64,000 bases of DNA from Streptomyces capillispiralis. Its GTDB lineage: Bacteria; Actinomycetota; Actinomycetes; Streptomycetales; Streptomycetaceae. A program made the position numbers and the translations under genes. This document shows, one piece after another, positions 1-7,485 of the stretch (its first letter is position 1; each line of letters begins with the position of its first letter). The stretch covers positions 5,364,501 to 5,428,500 of the forward strand of contig NZ_VIWV01000001.1 of assembly GCF_007829875.1 (NCBI RefSeq), written 5' to 3'. The notes under the pieces were generated by a model. That model was not told the DNA's origin. It searched no databases and worked only from the letters and a program-made list of their open reading frames with translations.

Positions 1-134
1 GAGGGCTGCGGCGGGGAGTGCGCCCCGGTCCCGTCGCGCAGCAGCCACATCCCGCAGCACAGGGCGACCACGGTGACGGAGGCTATGACGGCGTTGCCCG
101 GACCCCCGGTCCGGCGGAACCTGCGGCGCATCAC
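1..134 (-). CDS. N-terminal fragment of a membrane protein, probably class F sortase
   Basis: Only the first 44 or so codons lie in the window; the gene runs off the left edge. The protein begins with basic residues (MRRRFRRTGG) followed by one hydrophobic stretch (about residues 14-31) and a short polar, proline-containing linker, the N-terminal anchor layout of a signal-anchored exported enzyme. Adjacent GTG (134) and ATG (131) codons are in frame, and an AGGAGGT ribosome site at 141-147 fits either. The gene just upstream encodes a secreted protein with a C-terminal membrane segment, an arrangement common beside class F sortases in Streptomyces. The sortase call is inferred from that context; no catalytic residue is visible. 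Confidence 0.45.
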   Translation of the reverse strand, partial: MMRRRFRRTGGPGNAVIASVTVVALCCGMWLLRDGTGAHSPPQP

Positions 135-247
135 GGACGGACCTCCTGTCGAGTCGGCCCCGTGCCCCCTCCGGGCCGCGAGGGGCGTCGGACCCGGAGG
201 GGGAGGGGACATGCGGTACCGGCGGGACGGGCAGCGGAGGGTGCCCG

Positions 248-814
248 TCAGATCCCGTCGCCTCTCGCCCGGCGATGCAGGAGCCAGGTACCGCCCGCGG
301 CGGCGACGGCCAGAGCCGTCACACCGGCCGCGGTCTGCACGGGGTCGGGGCCCAGCGCGCCCCCGACCCCCGTCTTCACACTGCCCCGGGGACGCACCTG
401 CTGCGCACCGGGCGTGAGCGTCACCTCCAGATCGCCGGAGACCCGCCGGCCGCTCCCGGCGCACGTCGCGACGATCTCGTACGTCCCCGGCTGCGCGCCC
501 GGCGGCACCTGGAACCGCCCGGTCGCCTCGCCTCCGTGGGCGTCCGGCGCCAGCGTGAACCGGCCGCCGCCGACGGCGGAGGCGTCGCCCGCCGCCGACC
601 CGTCGCCGCCGCACGCCGCGGTGCCCACCGTGACCTGCGCGCCCGGCGCGACCGAGGACGGGTACGCCTCCAGGGCCCCGGCCGACGTGCCGTGCGGGCG
701 GGCGGCGGGGACGGCGCCCGCCCCGGCGTGCGCGGGCGCGGCGAGCAGCCCCGCGGCGGCCACGGCGAGCGCGGTGCCGGTCATGCCGGTCAGCGGCCGG
801 GCGGTACGTCGCAT
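248..814 (-). CDS. secreted protein with C-terminal membrane anchor, sortase-associated type
   Basis: A 188-aa exported protein. Residues 1-31 form a signal peptide with an Ala-rich core and an APAHAG cleavage region. The middle is a Pro/Gly/Ala-rich beta-type domain with two cysteines that may form a disulphide. The C-terminus has a hydrophobic segment followed by the basic tail HRRARGDGI. No LPxTG motif is present, so covalent attachment by sortase is not shown. The ATG at 814 is preceded by GAGGGAGC. It lies 113 bp upstream of the sortase-like gene on the same strand and may share its transcript. The exact function is unknown; a surface-displayed protein is the most likely role. Confidence 0.6.
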   Translation of the reverse strand: MRRTARPLTGMTGTALAVAAAGLLAAPAHAGAGAVPAARPHGTSAGALEAYPSSVAPGAQVTVGTAACGGDGSAAGDASAVGGGRFTLAPDAHGGEATGRFQVPPGAQPGTYEIVATCAGSGRRVSGDLEVTLTPGAQQVRPRGSVKTGVGGALGPDPVQTAAGVTALAVAAAGGTWLLHRRARGDGI

Positions 815-1113
815 CGAAGCTCCCTCGGGCTCACGAAGGGGCCGCGGCCCGCGGCACCCCCATGTGCCGCCGTCGGACGCGTCCCGCACCTTCGAGGTAA
901 GTGCCACCGGGTGCGGACCGCTTCCTGAGCAGGCGTCAGGAGCGCGGCTGAACGGGTGTCAGACGCCCCGGGCCGCGCGCCGGCCGCACGACGTTCCAGC
1001 AGGTCACCGGGGCCCTGCCGACCGGGCCGCGAAAAAGTGCCCGAAGGCTGGGCGGCGCGGCTGTGAACGGGTGACCGGCCGGGCGCGCGCCGCGGATCCC
1101 GCCGCTTCGCGGC
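815..1113. other. intergenic region with no recognisable gene
   Basis: About 300 bp between two minus-strand genes. Open frames here are shadows without a ribosome site or a recognisable product. It should contain the promoter of the secreted-protein gene that starts at 814, but no convincing -35/-10 pair was found. Confidence 0.5.
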
Positions 1114-1530
1114 TCACCGCCCGCCGCCCCGCCACCGCCCGCCCGCGATCCGCCTGCCCCGCGCCCGCAGCCGCCCGGCGACGGAGGGCGCGGCGAGGTA
1201 CACCCACGCCCGCACCGCCGTGCCGTCGGCGTCCCGGACGACCTCCCCGGCCACTCGCTCGTAGAGGTTGCGCGGATCGCCCGGGACGTACTCCTCCAGC
1301 CGGTCCAGTTCGGCGAGCAGCCCCGCGTACGCCTCCGGCAGGGCGGTCACCAGCTCCCCGCCCACCACCGAACCCGTCTCCTCGACGGCGTACGGGTATC
1401 CCGGCCCCTCGTAGAGCACCGCGTCCCGCAGCCGCCCCGGTTCCTCGCGCAGGGTGCGGCCGCGCAGGAAGCGGTCGTGGTTGCGCTCGCCGGGGCGGAG
1501 GGTGCCGTAGACGAAGAAGGGGAGGATCAC
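1114..1530 (-). CDS. gamma-glutamylcyclotransferase-family protein
   Basis: A 138-aa protein of the GGCT/AIG2-like fold. The diagnostic N-terminal nucleotide-like loop VYGTLRPGE is at residues 6-14, and the later LDRLEEY segment carries the acidic residue that acts as the general base in this family; a Tyr-Arg pair (LYERV) follows, as expected. Members cleave gamma-glutamyl groups to give 5-oxoproline, or act on related gamma-linked amides; the substrate here is unknown. GTG at 1530 is preferred because AGGTG lies about 6 nt upstream. The in-frame GTG at 1539 is possible, and a start at 1608 would add residues not typical of the family. Cytoplasmic. Confidence 0.75.
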   Translation of the reverse strand: MILPFFVYGTLRPGERNHDRFLRGRTLREEPGRLRDAVLYEGPGYPYAVEETGSVVGGELVTALPEAYAGLLAELDRLEEYVPGDPRNLYERVAGEVVRDADGTAVRAWVYLAAPSVAGRLRARGRRIAGGRWRGGGR

Positions 1531-1623
1531 TCGGTTCACCTGCGCGGACGGTCGGCGGAGCCCCTCTGCACCGAAGTGCCACGGGAGCCTTGCAGGAACG
1601 ATTCTCACCCCTCACACACCCCC

Positions 1624-1653
1624 ACATTCGCGCTATGGACATGACATTCGCGC
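1624..1653 (+). repeat. 10-bp direct repeat upstream of the metalloprotease gene
   Basis: ACATTCGCGC occurs at 1624-1633 and again, identical, at 1644-1653: period 20 bp, or two helical turns. It lies between the divergent cyclotransferase and M4 protease genes, 77 bp before the protease start. The spacing suits a dimeric regulator binding one DNA face. No regulator can be named. Confidence 0.4.
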
Positions 1654-1729
1654 GGCCACTTGAATCACGGTCACCATCCGCGCCGCCCCTCCCCCCACCC
1701 GCACCGGGGCGCCCGTTCTAGGAGACCGC

Positions 1730-3376
1730 TTGAGCCGGATACGGCATGCCCGAGGTTCCCGACTCGTCACCGCCGGCGTCACCGTCACCAGTGCCGCCCT
1801 GCTGGCCGCCGCACTCTCCCCCACCAGCGCCGGCGCGGCCGACCGCCCCACCCGGGCCACCGCCGTCGACAACGCCGCCTCGGTCCTCGCGGACCGCGCC
1901 GCCGCGCTGGGGCTCACCGCGGGCCAGGAGACGAAGGTCCGGGACGTCGTCGTCGACGAGGACGGCTCCCAGCACGTCCGCTACGACCGCACCTACCGCG
2001 AACTGCCGGTCCTCGGCGGTGACTTCGTGCTCCACCTGGCCCCTGACGGCAGCTACCGCGGCGCCTCGCGCGCGACCCGCGCCGCCCTCGCCCTCCCGAC
2101 CGTCACCCCGGCGCTCGCCGCCCCGAAGGCCGCCGACCTCGCGGCGAACGCCCTGCGCGCCGCCCACCTCGGCGAGCCCCTCAAGGGCCTCACCGCCAAG
2201 CCGCAGTTGGTGGTCGACGCCCTGCACGGCGCCCCGAGGCTGGCCTGGCGCACCGACGCGGTCGCCCAGGACTCCGCGGGCAACCCGGTCGCCCGCACCC
2301 TGCTCACCGACGCGCGCACCGGCGCCCGCATCGACGCCTGGGACAGCCTGGAGAGCGCCACCGGCGACGGCGAGTCCCTGTACGGCGGCACGGTCCCGCT
2401 GGAGACGACGCCCACGTCCTCCGGATTCGAGCTGAAGGACCCCACCCGCGGCGGCACCTACACCGGCGACGCGGGCAACGGGACCGACCTGTGCGTCCTG
2501 GTCGTCTGCCTCGACCGCGCCCCGGCCACCCCCTTCACCGACGCCGACAACCACTGGGGCACCGGCGACACCGCCGACCGCGCCACGGTCGCCGTGGACG
2601 CGCAGTACGGCACCGACGTCACCTGGGACTACTACGAGGACGTCCACGGCCGCCGCGGCATCGCGGGCGACGGCAAGGGCTCGTACAACCGCGTGCACTA
2701 CGGCAACGACTACAACAACGCCTTCTGGGACGACCGCTGCTTCTGCATGACGTACGGCGACGGGGACGGCGAGCTGATGGGGCCGCTGGTGTCGCTGGAC
2801 GTGGCCGGGCACGAGATGACCCACGGCGTGACGTCCAAGACGGCGGCCCTGACCTACTCGGGCGAGTCCGGCGGCCTGAACGAGGCCACCTCCGACATCT
2901 TCGGCACCCTGGTGGAGTTCCACGCGAACAACCCCGAGGACGCCGGGGACTGGCTGATCGGCGAGGAGATCGTCCGGGACGGCTTCGGCAAGGACGCCCT
3001 GCGCTACATGGACGAGCCGTCCAGGGACGGCAAGTCCGCGGACTGCTGGGACGCCTCGGTCAAGGACCTCGACGTCCACTACTCCTCCGGCGTCGCCAAC
3101 CACTTCGCGTACCTGCTCGCCGAGGGCAGCGGCGCCAGGACCGTCAACGGCGTCGCCCACTCCTCGCCCACCTGCGACGGCTCCACGGTGACCGGCATCG
3201 GCCGCGCCGCCCTGGGCAGGATCTGGTACCGCGCCCTGACGGTCTACATGACCTCCTCGACCGACTACGCGGCCGCCCGCACGGCGACCCTGAAGGCGGC
3301 CGCGGACCTCTACGGCGAGGGCGGCACCGAGCACGCCGCGGTCGCCGCGGCCTGGAGCGCGGTGAACGTGGGCTGA
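1730..3376 (+). CDS. secreted M4-family (thermolysin-like) neutral metalloprotease
   Basis: A 548-aa secreted zinc endopeptidase precursor. Residues 1-38 form a signal peptide ending in SAGAA. A propeptide of roughly 180 residues (FTP/PepSY type) follows and would act as chaperone and inhibitor before autoprocessing. The catalytic domain carries the zinc motif HEMTH at residues 361-365 and the third ligand Glu385 in NEATSD, 24 residues after the first His exactly as in thermolysin. The VHYSSGVANHFAYL segment holds the expected substrate-binding His. The start is TTG at 1730, placed 5 nt after AGGAG (1720-1724); no ATG gives a better signal peptide. It converges on the nitrate reductase gene. 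The role is extracellular protein degradation. Confidence 0.93.
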   Translation: MSRIRHARGSRLVTAGVTVTSAALLAAALSPTSAGAADRPTRATAVDNAASVLADRAAALGLTAGQETKVRDVVVDEDGSQHVRYDRTYRELPVLGGDFVLHLAPDGSYRGASRATRAALALPTVTPALAAPKAADLAANALRAAHLGEPLKGLTAKPQLVVDALHGAPRLAWRTDAVAQDSAGNPVARTLLTDARTGARIDAWDSLESATGDGESLYGGTVPLETTPTSSGFELKDPTRGGTYTGDAGNGTDLCVLVVCLDRAPATPFTDADNHWGTGDTADRATVAVDAQYGTDVTWDYYEDVHGRRGIAGDGKGSYNRVHYGNDYNNAFWDDRCFCMTYGDGDGELMGPLVSLDVAGHEMTHGVTSKTAALTYSGESGGLNEATSDIFGTLVEFHANNPEDAGDWLIGEEIVRDGFGKDALRYMDEPSRDGKSADCWDASVKDLDVHYSSGVANHFAYLLAEGSGARTVNGVAHSSPTCDGSTVTGIGRAALGRIWYRALTVYMTSSTDYAAARTATLKAAADLYGEGGTEHAAVAAAWSAVNVG

Positions 3377-3383
3377 CCGCCCC

Positions 3384-3396
3384 GCGCCCCGGGCGC
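3384..3396. terminator. short GC hairpin between convergent genes
   Basis: GCGCC and GGCGC flank a CCG loop in the 22-bp gap between the convergent M4 protease and nitrate reductase genes. There is no T tract. It could serve as a weak bidirectional terminator of the GC-rich type used in Streptomyces. Confidence 0.3.
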
Positions 3397-3398
3397 CC

Positions 3399-5603
3399 CT
3401 ACGGCCGCACCGCCTCCACCCGCACCGCGCACGCCTTGAACTCCGGCATGCGGGAGGTCGGGTCGAGGGCGGGATTGGTGAGGGTGTTGGCGCGGCCCTC
3501 GCCGGCCCAGTGGAACGGCATGAACACCGTGTCGGGGCGGATCGCGGTGGTGATCCGCCCCGGCGCCACCGCCCGGCCCCGGCGCGAGACCACCGCCACC
3601 GGGTCGCCCTCGGCCACGCCGAGCCGCTCCGCGAGCCGGGGGTGCAGCTCCACGAACGGGCCCGGGGCGGCGGCGTTCAGCTCCGCCACGCGCCGGGTCT
3701 GGGCGCCGGACTGGTACTGCGCCACGACCCGCCCGGTGGTCAGCAGCACCGGGTACTCCTCGTCGGGCTCCTCGGCGATCGCGCGGTGCGACACCGGCAC
3801 GAACCGGGCCCGCCCGTCCTCGGTGGCGAACCGGTCGAGGAAGAGCCGGGGGGTACCGGGGTGCACACCGGCACCGTGGGAGGCGCCCGCGCCGGTTTCC
3901 CCCCGCGGTGTTCCGGTGCCCTCCCCGGCCCCCGTTCCCGTCTCCACAGCCCCGACCCGGGCCCCCGTGCCCGTCCCCGTCCCCGGCGCCGGGCACGGCC
4001 AGAACACGCCGTTCTCCTCCGCCAGCCTGCGGTAGCTGATCCCGGAGTAGTCCGCCGGACCGCCCGCGCTGGCCCGGCGCAGTTCCTCGAAGACCTCCTC
4101 GGGGTCGGTCGGGAACTTCTTCTCCAGCCCCCGCCCGCCGCCCAGCCGCGCCGCCAGTTCGTGCATGACCTCCAGGTCGCTGCGGACCCCGTCCGGCGGG
4201 CTGATCGCGCGGCGCCGCAGCAGCACCCGCCCCTCCAGGTTGGTGGTCGTGCCCGTCTCCTCCGCCCACTGCGTCACCGGCAGCACCACGTCGGCGAGCG
4301 CGGCCGTCTCCGACAGCACCACGTCGCACACCGCCAGGAAGTCCAGCGAGCGGATCCGCTCCTCGACGTGCGCGGCGCGCGGCGCCGAGACGACCGGGTT
4401 GGACCCCATCAGCAGCAGCGCGCGGATGTCCGTGCCGAGCGCGTCCAGCAGCTCGTAGGCGCTGCGCCCCGGTCCGGGCAGGCTGTCGGGGTCCACGCCC
4501 CACACCCCGGCCACGTGCGCGCGGGCCGCCGGGTCGGTGAGCTTGCGGTAGCCGGGCAACTGGTCGGCCTTCTGGCCGTGTTCGCGCCCGCCCTGCCCGT
4601 TGCCCTGCCCGGTCAGGCAGCCGTACCCGGACAGCGGACGGCCCGCCCGGCCCGTCGCCAGGCACAGGTTGATCCACGCGCCCACCGTGTCGGTGCCCTT
4701 CGCCTGCTGCTCCGGTCCGCGCGCGGTCAGCACCATCGCGGCCTCCGGCGCGCAGAACATCCGGACCGCCTCGCGCAGCTGCGGGACGGACACCCCCGTG
4801 ATCCGCTCCACGTACTCCGGCCAGTGCGCCATCGCGGCCGCCCGGGTCTCCTCCCAGCCGGTGGTGCGCTCCTGGATGTACGCCTCGTCGGTGCGGCCCT
4901 CGGCGACGACCAGGTGCAGCAGCCCCAGCGCCAGCGCGAGATCGGTGCCGGGGCGCGGCGCCAGGTGCAGATCGGCCTGCTCGGCGGTCTTCGTGCGGCG
5001 CGGGTCGACGACGATCAGCGTGCCGCCGTTCTCGCGCAGCTCGGTGAAGTAGCGCAGCGACGGCGGCATGGTCTCCGCCGGGTTCGACCCGACGAGGATC
5101 ACGCAGCCGGTCCTCGGGATGTCCTCCAGCGGGAACGGCAGCCCCCGGTCCAGCCCGAACGCCCTGCCCCCCGCCGCTGCCGCCGACGACATGCAGAAGC
5201 GCCCGTTGTAGTCGATCTGGGAGGTGCCCAGCACCACCCGCGCGAACTTCCCCAGCGAGTACGCCTTCTCGTTGGTCAGCCCGCCCCCGCCGAACACGCC
5301 GACCGCGTCCGCCCCGAACCGCGCGCGCGTGCCCCCCAGCCCCTCGGCGATCCGGCCCAGCGCCTCCTCCCAGGACGCCGGCACCAGCGAGCCCCCCTCG
5401 GACCGCACCAACGGCGAGGTCAGCCGGACGCCCGACGACAGCACGGCGGGCGCCGTACGCCCCTTCCCGCACAGCGCGCCCCGGTTCACCGGGAAGTCCG
5501 CGCGCTCGCTCACCTCGACGGTCCCGTCCGGGGCGGGCGTCAGATTCATCCCGCACTGCAGGGCGCAGTAGGGGCAGTGCGTGGGCGTCACGGTGTTCTG
5601 CAT
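3399..5603 (-). CDS. nasC: assimilatory nitrate reductase catalytic subunit (molybdopterin, 4Fe-4S)
   Basis: A 734-aa cytoplasmic molybdoenzyme that reduces nitrate to nitrite for nitrogen assimilation. Four N-terminal cysteines (C10, C13, C17, C45; Cx2Cx3Cx27C) bind a 4Fe-4S cluster. Long Mo-bisMGD domains follow, with motifs such as GSNPAET and VVDPRRT, and a C-terminal dinucleotide-binding domain ends near the stop. No Tat signal is present, which favours the assimilatory enzyme over periplasmic types. Roughly residues 535-585 are an inserted Gly/Thr-rich repeat stretch unlike the rest. The ATG at 5603 has no clear ribosome site. Streptomyces literature uses nasC or nasA for this enzyme. 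A formate dehydrogenase-like oxidoreductase is the main alternative. Confidence 0.82.
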   Translation of the reverse strand: MQNTVTPTHCPYCALQCGMNLTPAPDGTVEVSERADFPVNRGALCGKGRTAPAVLSSGVRLTSPLVRSEGGSLVPASWEEALGRIAEGLGGTRARFGADAVGVFGGGGLTNEKAYSLGKFARVVLGTSQIDYNGRFCMSSAAAAGGRAFGLDRGLPFPLEDIPRTGCVILVGSNPAETMPPSLRYFTELRENGGTLIVVDPRRTKTAEQADLHLAPRPGTDLALALGLLHLVVAEGRTDEAYIQERTTGWEETRAAAMAHWPEYVERITGVSVPQLREAVRMFCAPEAAMVLTARGPEQQAKGTDTVGAWINLCLATGRAGRPLSGYGCLTGQGNGQGGREHGQKADQLPGYRKLTDPAARAHVAGVWGVDPDSLPGPGRSAYELLDALGTDIRALLLMGSNPVVSAPRAAHVEERIRSLDFLAVCDVVLSETAALADVVLPVTQWAEETGTTTNLEGRVLLRRRAISPPDGVRSDLEVMHELAARLGGGRGLEKKFPTDPEEVFEELRRASAGGPADYSGISYRRLAEENGVFWPCPAPGTGTGTGARVGAVETGTGAGEGTGTPRGETGAGASHGAGVHPGTPRLFLDRFATEDGRARFVPVSHRAIAEEPDEEYPVLLTTGRVVAQYQSGAQTRRVAELNAAAPGPFVELHPRLAERLGVAEGDPVAVVSRRGRAVAPGRITTAIRPDTVFMPFHWAGEGRANTLTNPALDPTSRMPEFKACAVRVEAVRP

Positions 5604-5625
5604 GCGGCTCAGCCTGCGCCGCCGG

Positions 5626-5655
5626 TGTTACACGGCACGCCGGTCCCTGTTACAC
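5626..5655 (-). promoter_or_regulatory. candidate GlnR-type site: two GTGTAACA boxes 22 bp apart
   Basis: On the minus strand GTGTAACA occurs twice (plus-strand TGTTACAC at 5626-5633 and 5648-5655) with a period of exactly 22 bp. GTAAC fits the GTnAC half-site of the Streptomyces nitrogen regulator GlnR, and 22 bp is the known distance between equivalent half-sites; the interleaved GAAAC-type half-sites are poor. GlnR control of the nitrate reductase gene is established in S. coelicolor. The first box is only 22 bp before the ATG, unusually close for an activator. Confidence 0.5.
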
Positions 5656-5711
5656 GCCCGGTACGGCGACCTCCCCGCCCCTCGCGGCCGGCGGTGAGGG
5701 GCGGGCCCGTG

Positions 5712-6425
5712 TCATCCGGCGGCCCGCGCGGACGCGTCCGCCAGCGCCCGCTCCACCCCCGGCTCCCGCGGACCGAGGAAGCGCGGGTCGGGGCGGAAGG
5801 CCGCGTCCAGGGCCGCCTTGCCCGCCGCGAGGAGTTCCCGTGCGCCCCCGTAGTACCAGGTGACGTCGTGCCGCTCGTCGACGCCGACGCCGTACGAGGA
5901 GACCCCGGCCGCCCGGCACAGGGCCACCGCGCGGCGGATGTGGAAGCCCTGGCTGATCAGCACCGCGCGGTCCACGCCGAAGATCTTCTTCGCGCGGACG
6001 CAGGAGTCCCAGGTGTCGAAGCCCGCGTAGTCGCTGACGATCCGCGCGCCGGGGACGCCGTGCCGGGTGAGGTAGGCGCGCATCGCGTCCGGCTCGTCGT
6101 AGTCCTCGCGGCTGTTGTCGCCGGTGACCAGGACCACCTCGATCCGCCCCGCCCGGTACAGCTCGGCCGCCGCGTCCAGCCGGTGCGCCAGGTACGGCGA
6201 CGGCTCCCCGTCCCACAGGCCCGCGCCGAACACCACCGCGACATCGGTGCGCGGCACGTCGGCGGTGGTGCGCAGCCGGTCGTCCGTCGTCAGCCGCAGC
6301 CAGGTCGCCGGCAGCAGCGCCAGCACGCACCCCGCCACCACCACCCGCACCAGCCGCCGCCGGCCCGCACGGGTACGGGGAAGACGTGGCGGACGGACTC
6401 TGAGACGTCGCAGCGGACGGCGCAT
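5712..6425 (-). CDS. SanA/YdcF-family (DUF218) membrane-anchored protein
   Basis: A 237-aa protein with a basic N-terminus, one membrane segment (about residues 24-43) and an extracytoplasmic DUF218 domain. The family features are visible: VVFGAGLWDGEPSPYL, the LVTGDNSREDYDEPDAM segment carrying conserved acidic residues, and ISQGFHIRRAV with a conserved His. SanA, ElyC and YdcF relatives influence envelope integrity and vancomycin sensitivity; the biochemical reaction is unknown. The ATG at 6425 has GGGGAGGGG about 8 nt upstream. It is followed on the same strand by nitrate reductase, 108 bp away, with the GlnR-like repeat in between, so the two are probably transcribed separately. Confidence 0.8.
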   Translation of the reverse strand: MRRPLRRLRVRPPRLPRTRAGRRRLVRVVVAGCVLALLPATWLRLTTDDRLRTTADVPRTDVAVVFGAGLWDGEPSPYLAHRLDAAAELYRAGRIEVVLVTGDNSREDYDEPDAMRAYLTRHGVPGARIVSDYAGFDTWDSCVRAKKIFGVDRAVLISQGFHIRRAVALCRAAGVSSYGVGVDERHDVTWYYGGARELLAAGKAALDAAFRPDPRFLGPREPGVERALADASARAAG

Positions 6426-6638
6426 CGGACGGGCCCCTCCCCGGTGGTTCCTCGACCCTGCAAGACGCCCCGGCGGGCCTCCCGGTTCACGAAACGCCCT
6501 GTGACCGGTTTCACGGCACCGGAGGAAACCACAGGTCGAACGGCCTCACACCCACCGGGGGCCGCACCGTGAACCGCCGGAAAACACCCGTGATGCCCGC
6601 GCAACGGGAAGGCAACGTCCCGCGGCCACGATCGACGC

Positions 6639-7436
6639 ATGACGGCGTATCCCCAGAACCTCTTCGGCCGGCACCACCCGGTCGCCCCGCCCCCCGCTCT
6701 CGTCGTCGTGGCCCACGGCAGCCGCGACCCGCGCGCGCTGAGCACCGTACGGCAGCTCCTGGACCGCGTCCGCGCGCTGCGCCCCGGCCTGCCCGTGCAC
6801 CTGGGCCACATCGAGCTGAACGCGCCCCTGCTCACCGACACCCTCGCCGGGCTGGACGCGCGCGGAACGGAGGCCGCCGTCCTCGTGCCGCTGCTGCTCA
6901 GCCGCGGCTACCACGTCAAGCGGGACATCCCCGAGACGGCCGCCGGGGCACGGCTGCACACGCGCGTGGCCGCCCCGCTCGGCCCGCACCCGCTGCTCGT
7001 GGACGTCCTGCACGCCCGCCTCACCGAGGCCGGCTGGCGCACCCCGGCCGACCCCGCGGCCCGCCGCGCGAGCGGTGTCGTCCTGGCCGCCGCCGGGTCC
7101 CGCGACCCCGAGTCGCGGACCGACACCGCCCGCATCGCCGACGACCTCGCCGCACGGCTCGGTGTCCCCGTCGTCCCCGCCTACGCCTGTGCCGCCGCCC
7201 CCACCGTGGCCGACGCCGTCCGCGCGCTCGCCGCCCGGGGCCGCCACCGTGTCGCCGTCGCCTCCTGCTTCACCGCCCCCGGCCGCTTCGCCACGCAGTG
7301 CGCGGCGGCGGCACCCGGGATCGCCGCCGCCCCCCTGGGCACCCACCCCGCGATGGCCCGCCTCCTGCTGCACCGCTACGACCAGTCCCTGACCACCCGC
7401 ACGCCGCTCACCGCACCGGCCCTCGCGTCGGCGTGA
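6639..7436 (+). CDS. sirohydrochlorin ferrochelatase/CbiX-type chelatase
   Basis: A 265-aa cytoplasmic chelatase with two tandem CbiX-like half domains. His26 in VVVAHGSRD and His92 in LSRGYHVKRD match the paired metal-handling histidines of CbiX/SirB enzymes. The second half keeps VLAAAGSRDP but not a strict HGS. These enzymes put Fe2+ (or Co2+) into sirohydrochlorin; the Fe product siroheme serves nitrite and sulfite reductases, which fits the nearby nitrate reductase. No Shine-Dalgarno sequence precedes the ATG. A CACGAT hexamer lies exactly 12 nt before the A of ATG, so a leaderless transcript is possible. Iron versus cobalt specificity cannot be read from the sequence. Confidence 0.82.
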   Translation: MTAYPQNLFGRHHPVAPPPALVVVAHGSRDPRALSTVRQLLDRVRALRPGLPVHLGHIELNAPLLTDTLAGLDARGTEAAVLVPLLLSRGYHVKRDIPETAAGARLHTRVAAPLGPHPLLVDVLHARLTEAGWRTPADPAARRASGVVLAAAGSRDPESRTDTARIADDLAARLGVPVVPAYACAAAPTVADAVRALAARGRHRVAVASCFTAPGRFATQCAAAAPGIAAAPLGTHPAMARLLLHRYDQSLTTRTPLTAPALASA

Positions 7437-7473
7437 AACGGCCGCCGTCGTCCCGGATGTCGGTGGCGGCGTT

Positions 7474-7485
7474 TACTGTCGGTGC
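7474..7485 (+). promoter_or_regulatory. -10 element positioned for a leaderless dGTPase mRNA
   Basis: TACTGT at 7474-7479 fits TAnnnT and ends 6 nt before the ATG at 7486, which would place transcription start on the A of the start codon. No ribosome site precedes that ATG. The -35 region is unremarkable. Confidence 0.4.

Noticed and set aside
18..1721. A 567-aa plus-strand open frame
   Set aside because: Composition is Pro/Arg-rich nonsense, it lies antisense to the secreted-protein and cyclotransferase genes, and it has no ribosome site or recognisable domain.
3510..6572. A 1020-aa plus-strand open frame opposite the nitrate reductase and SanA genes
   Set aside because: Shadow frame caused by high GC at codon ends; Arg/His/Pro-rich without any family motif, while the minus strand carries clear enzyme motifs.
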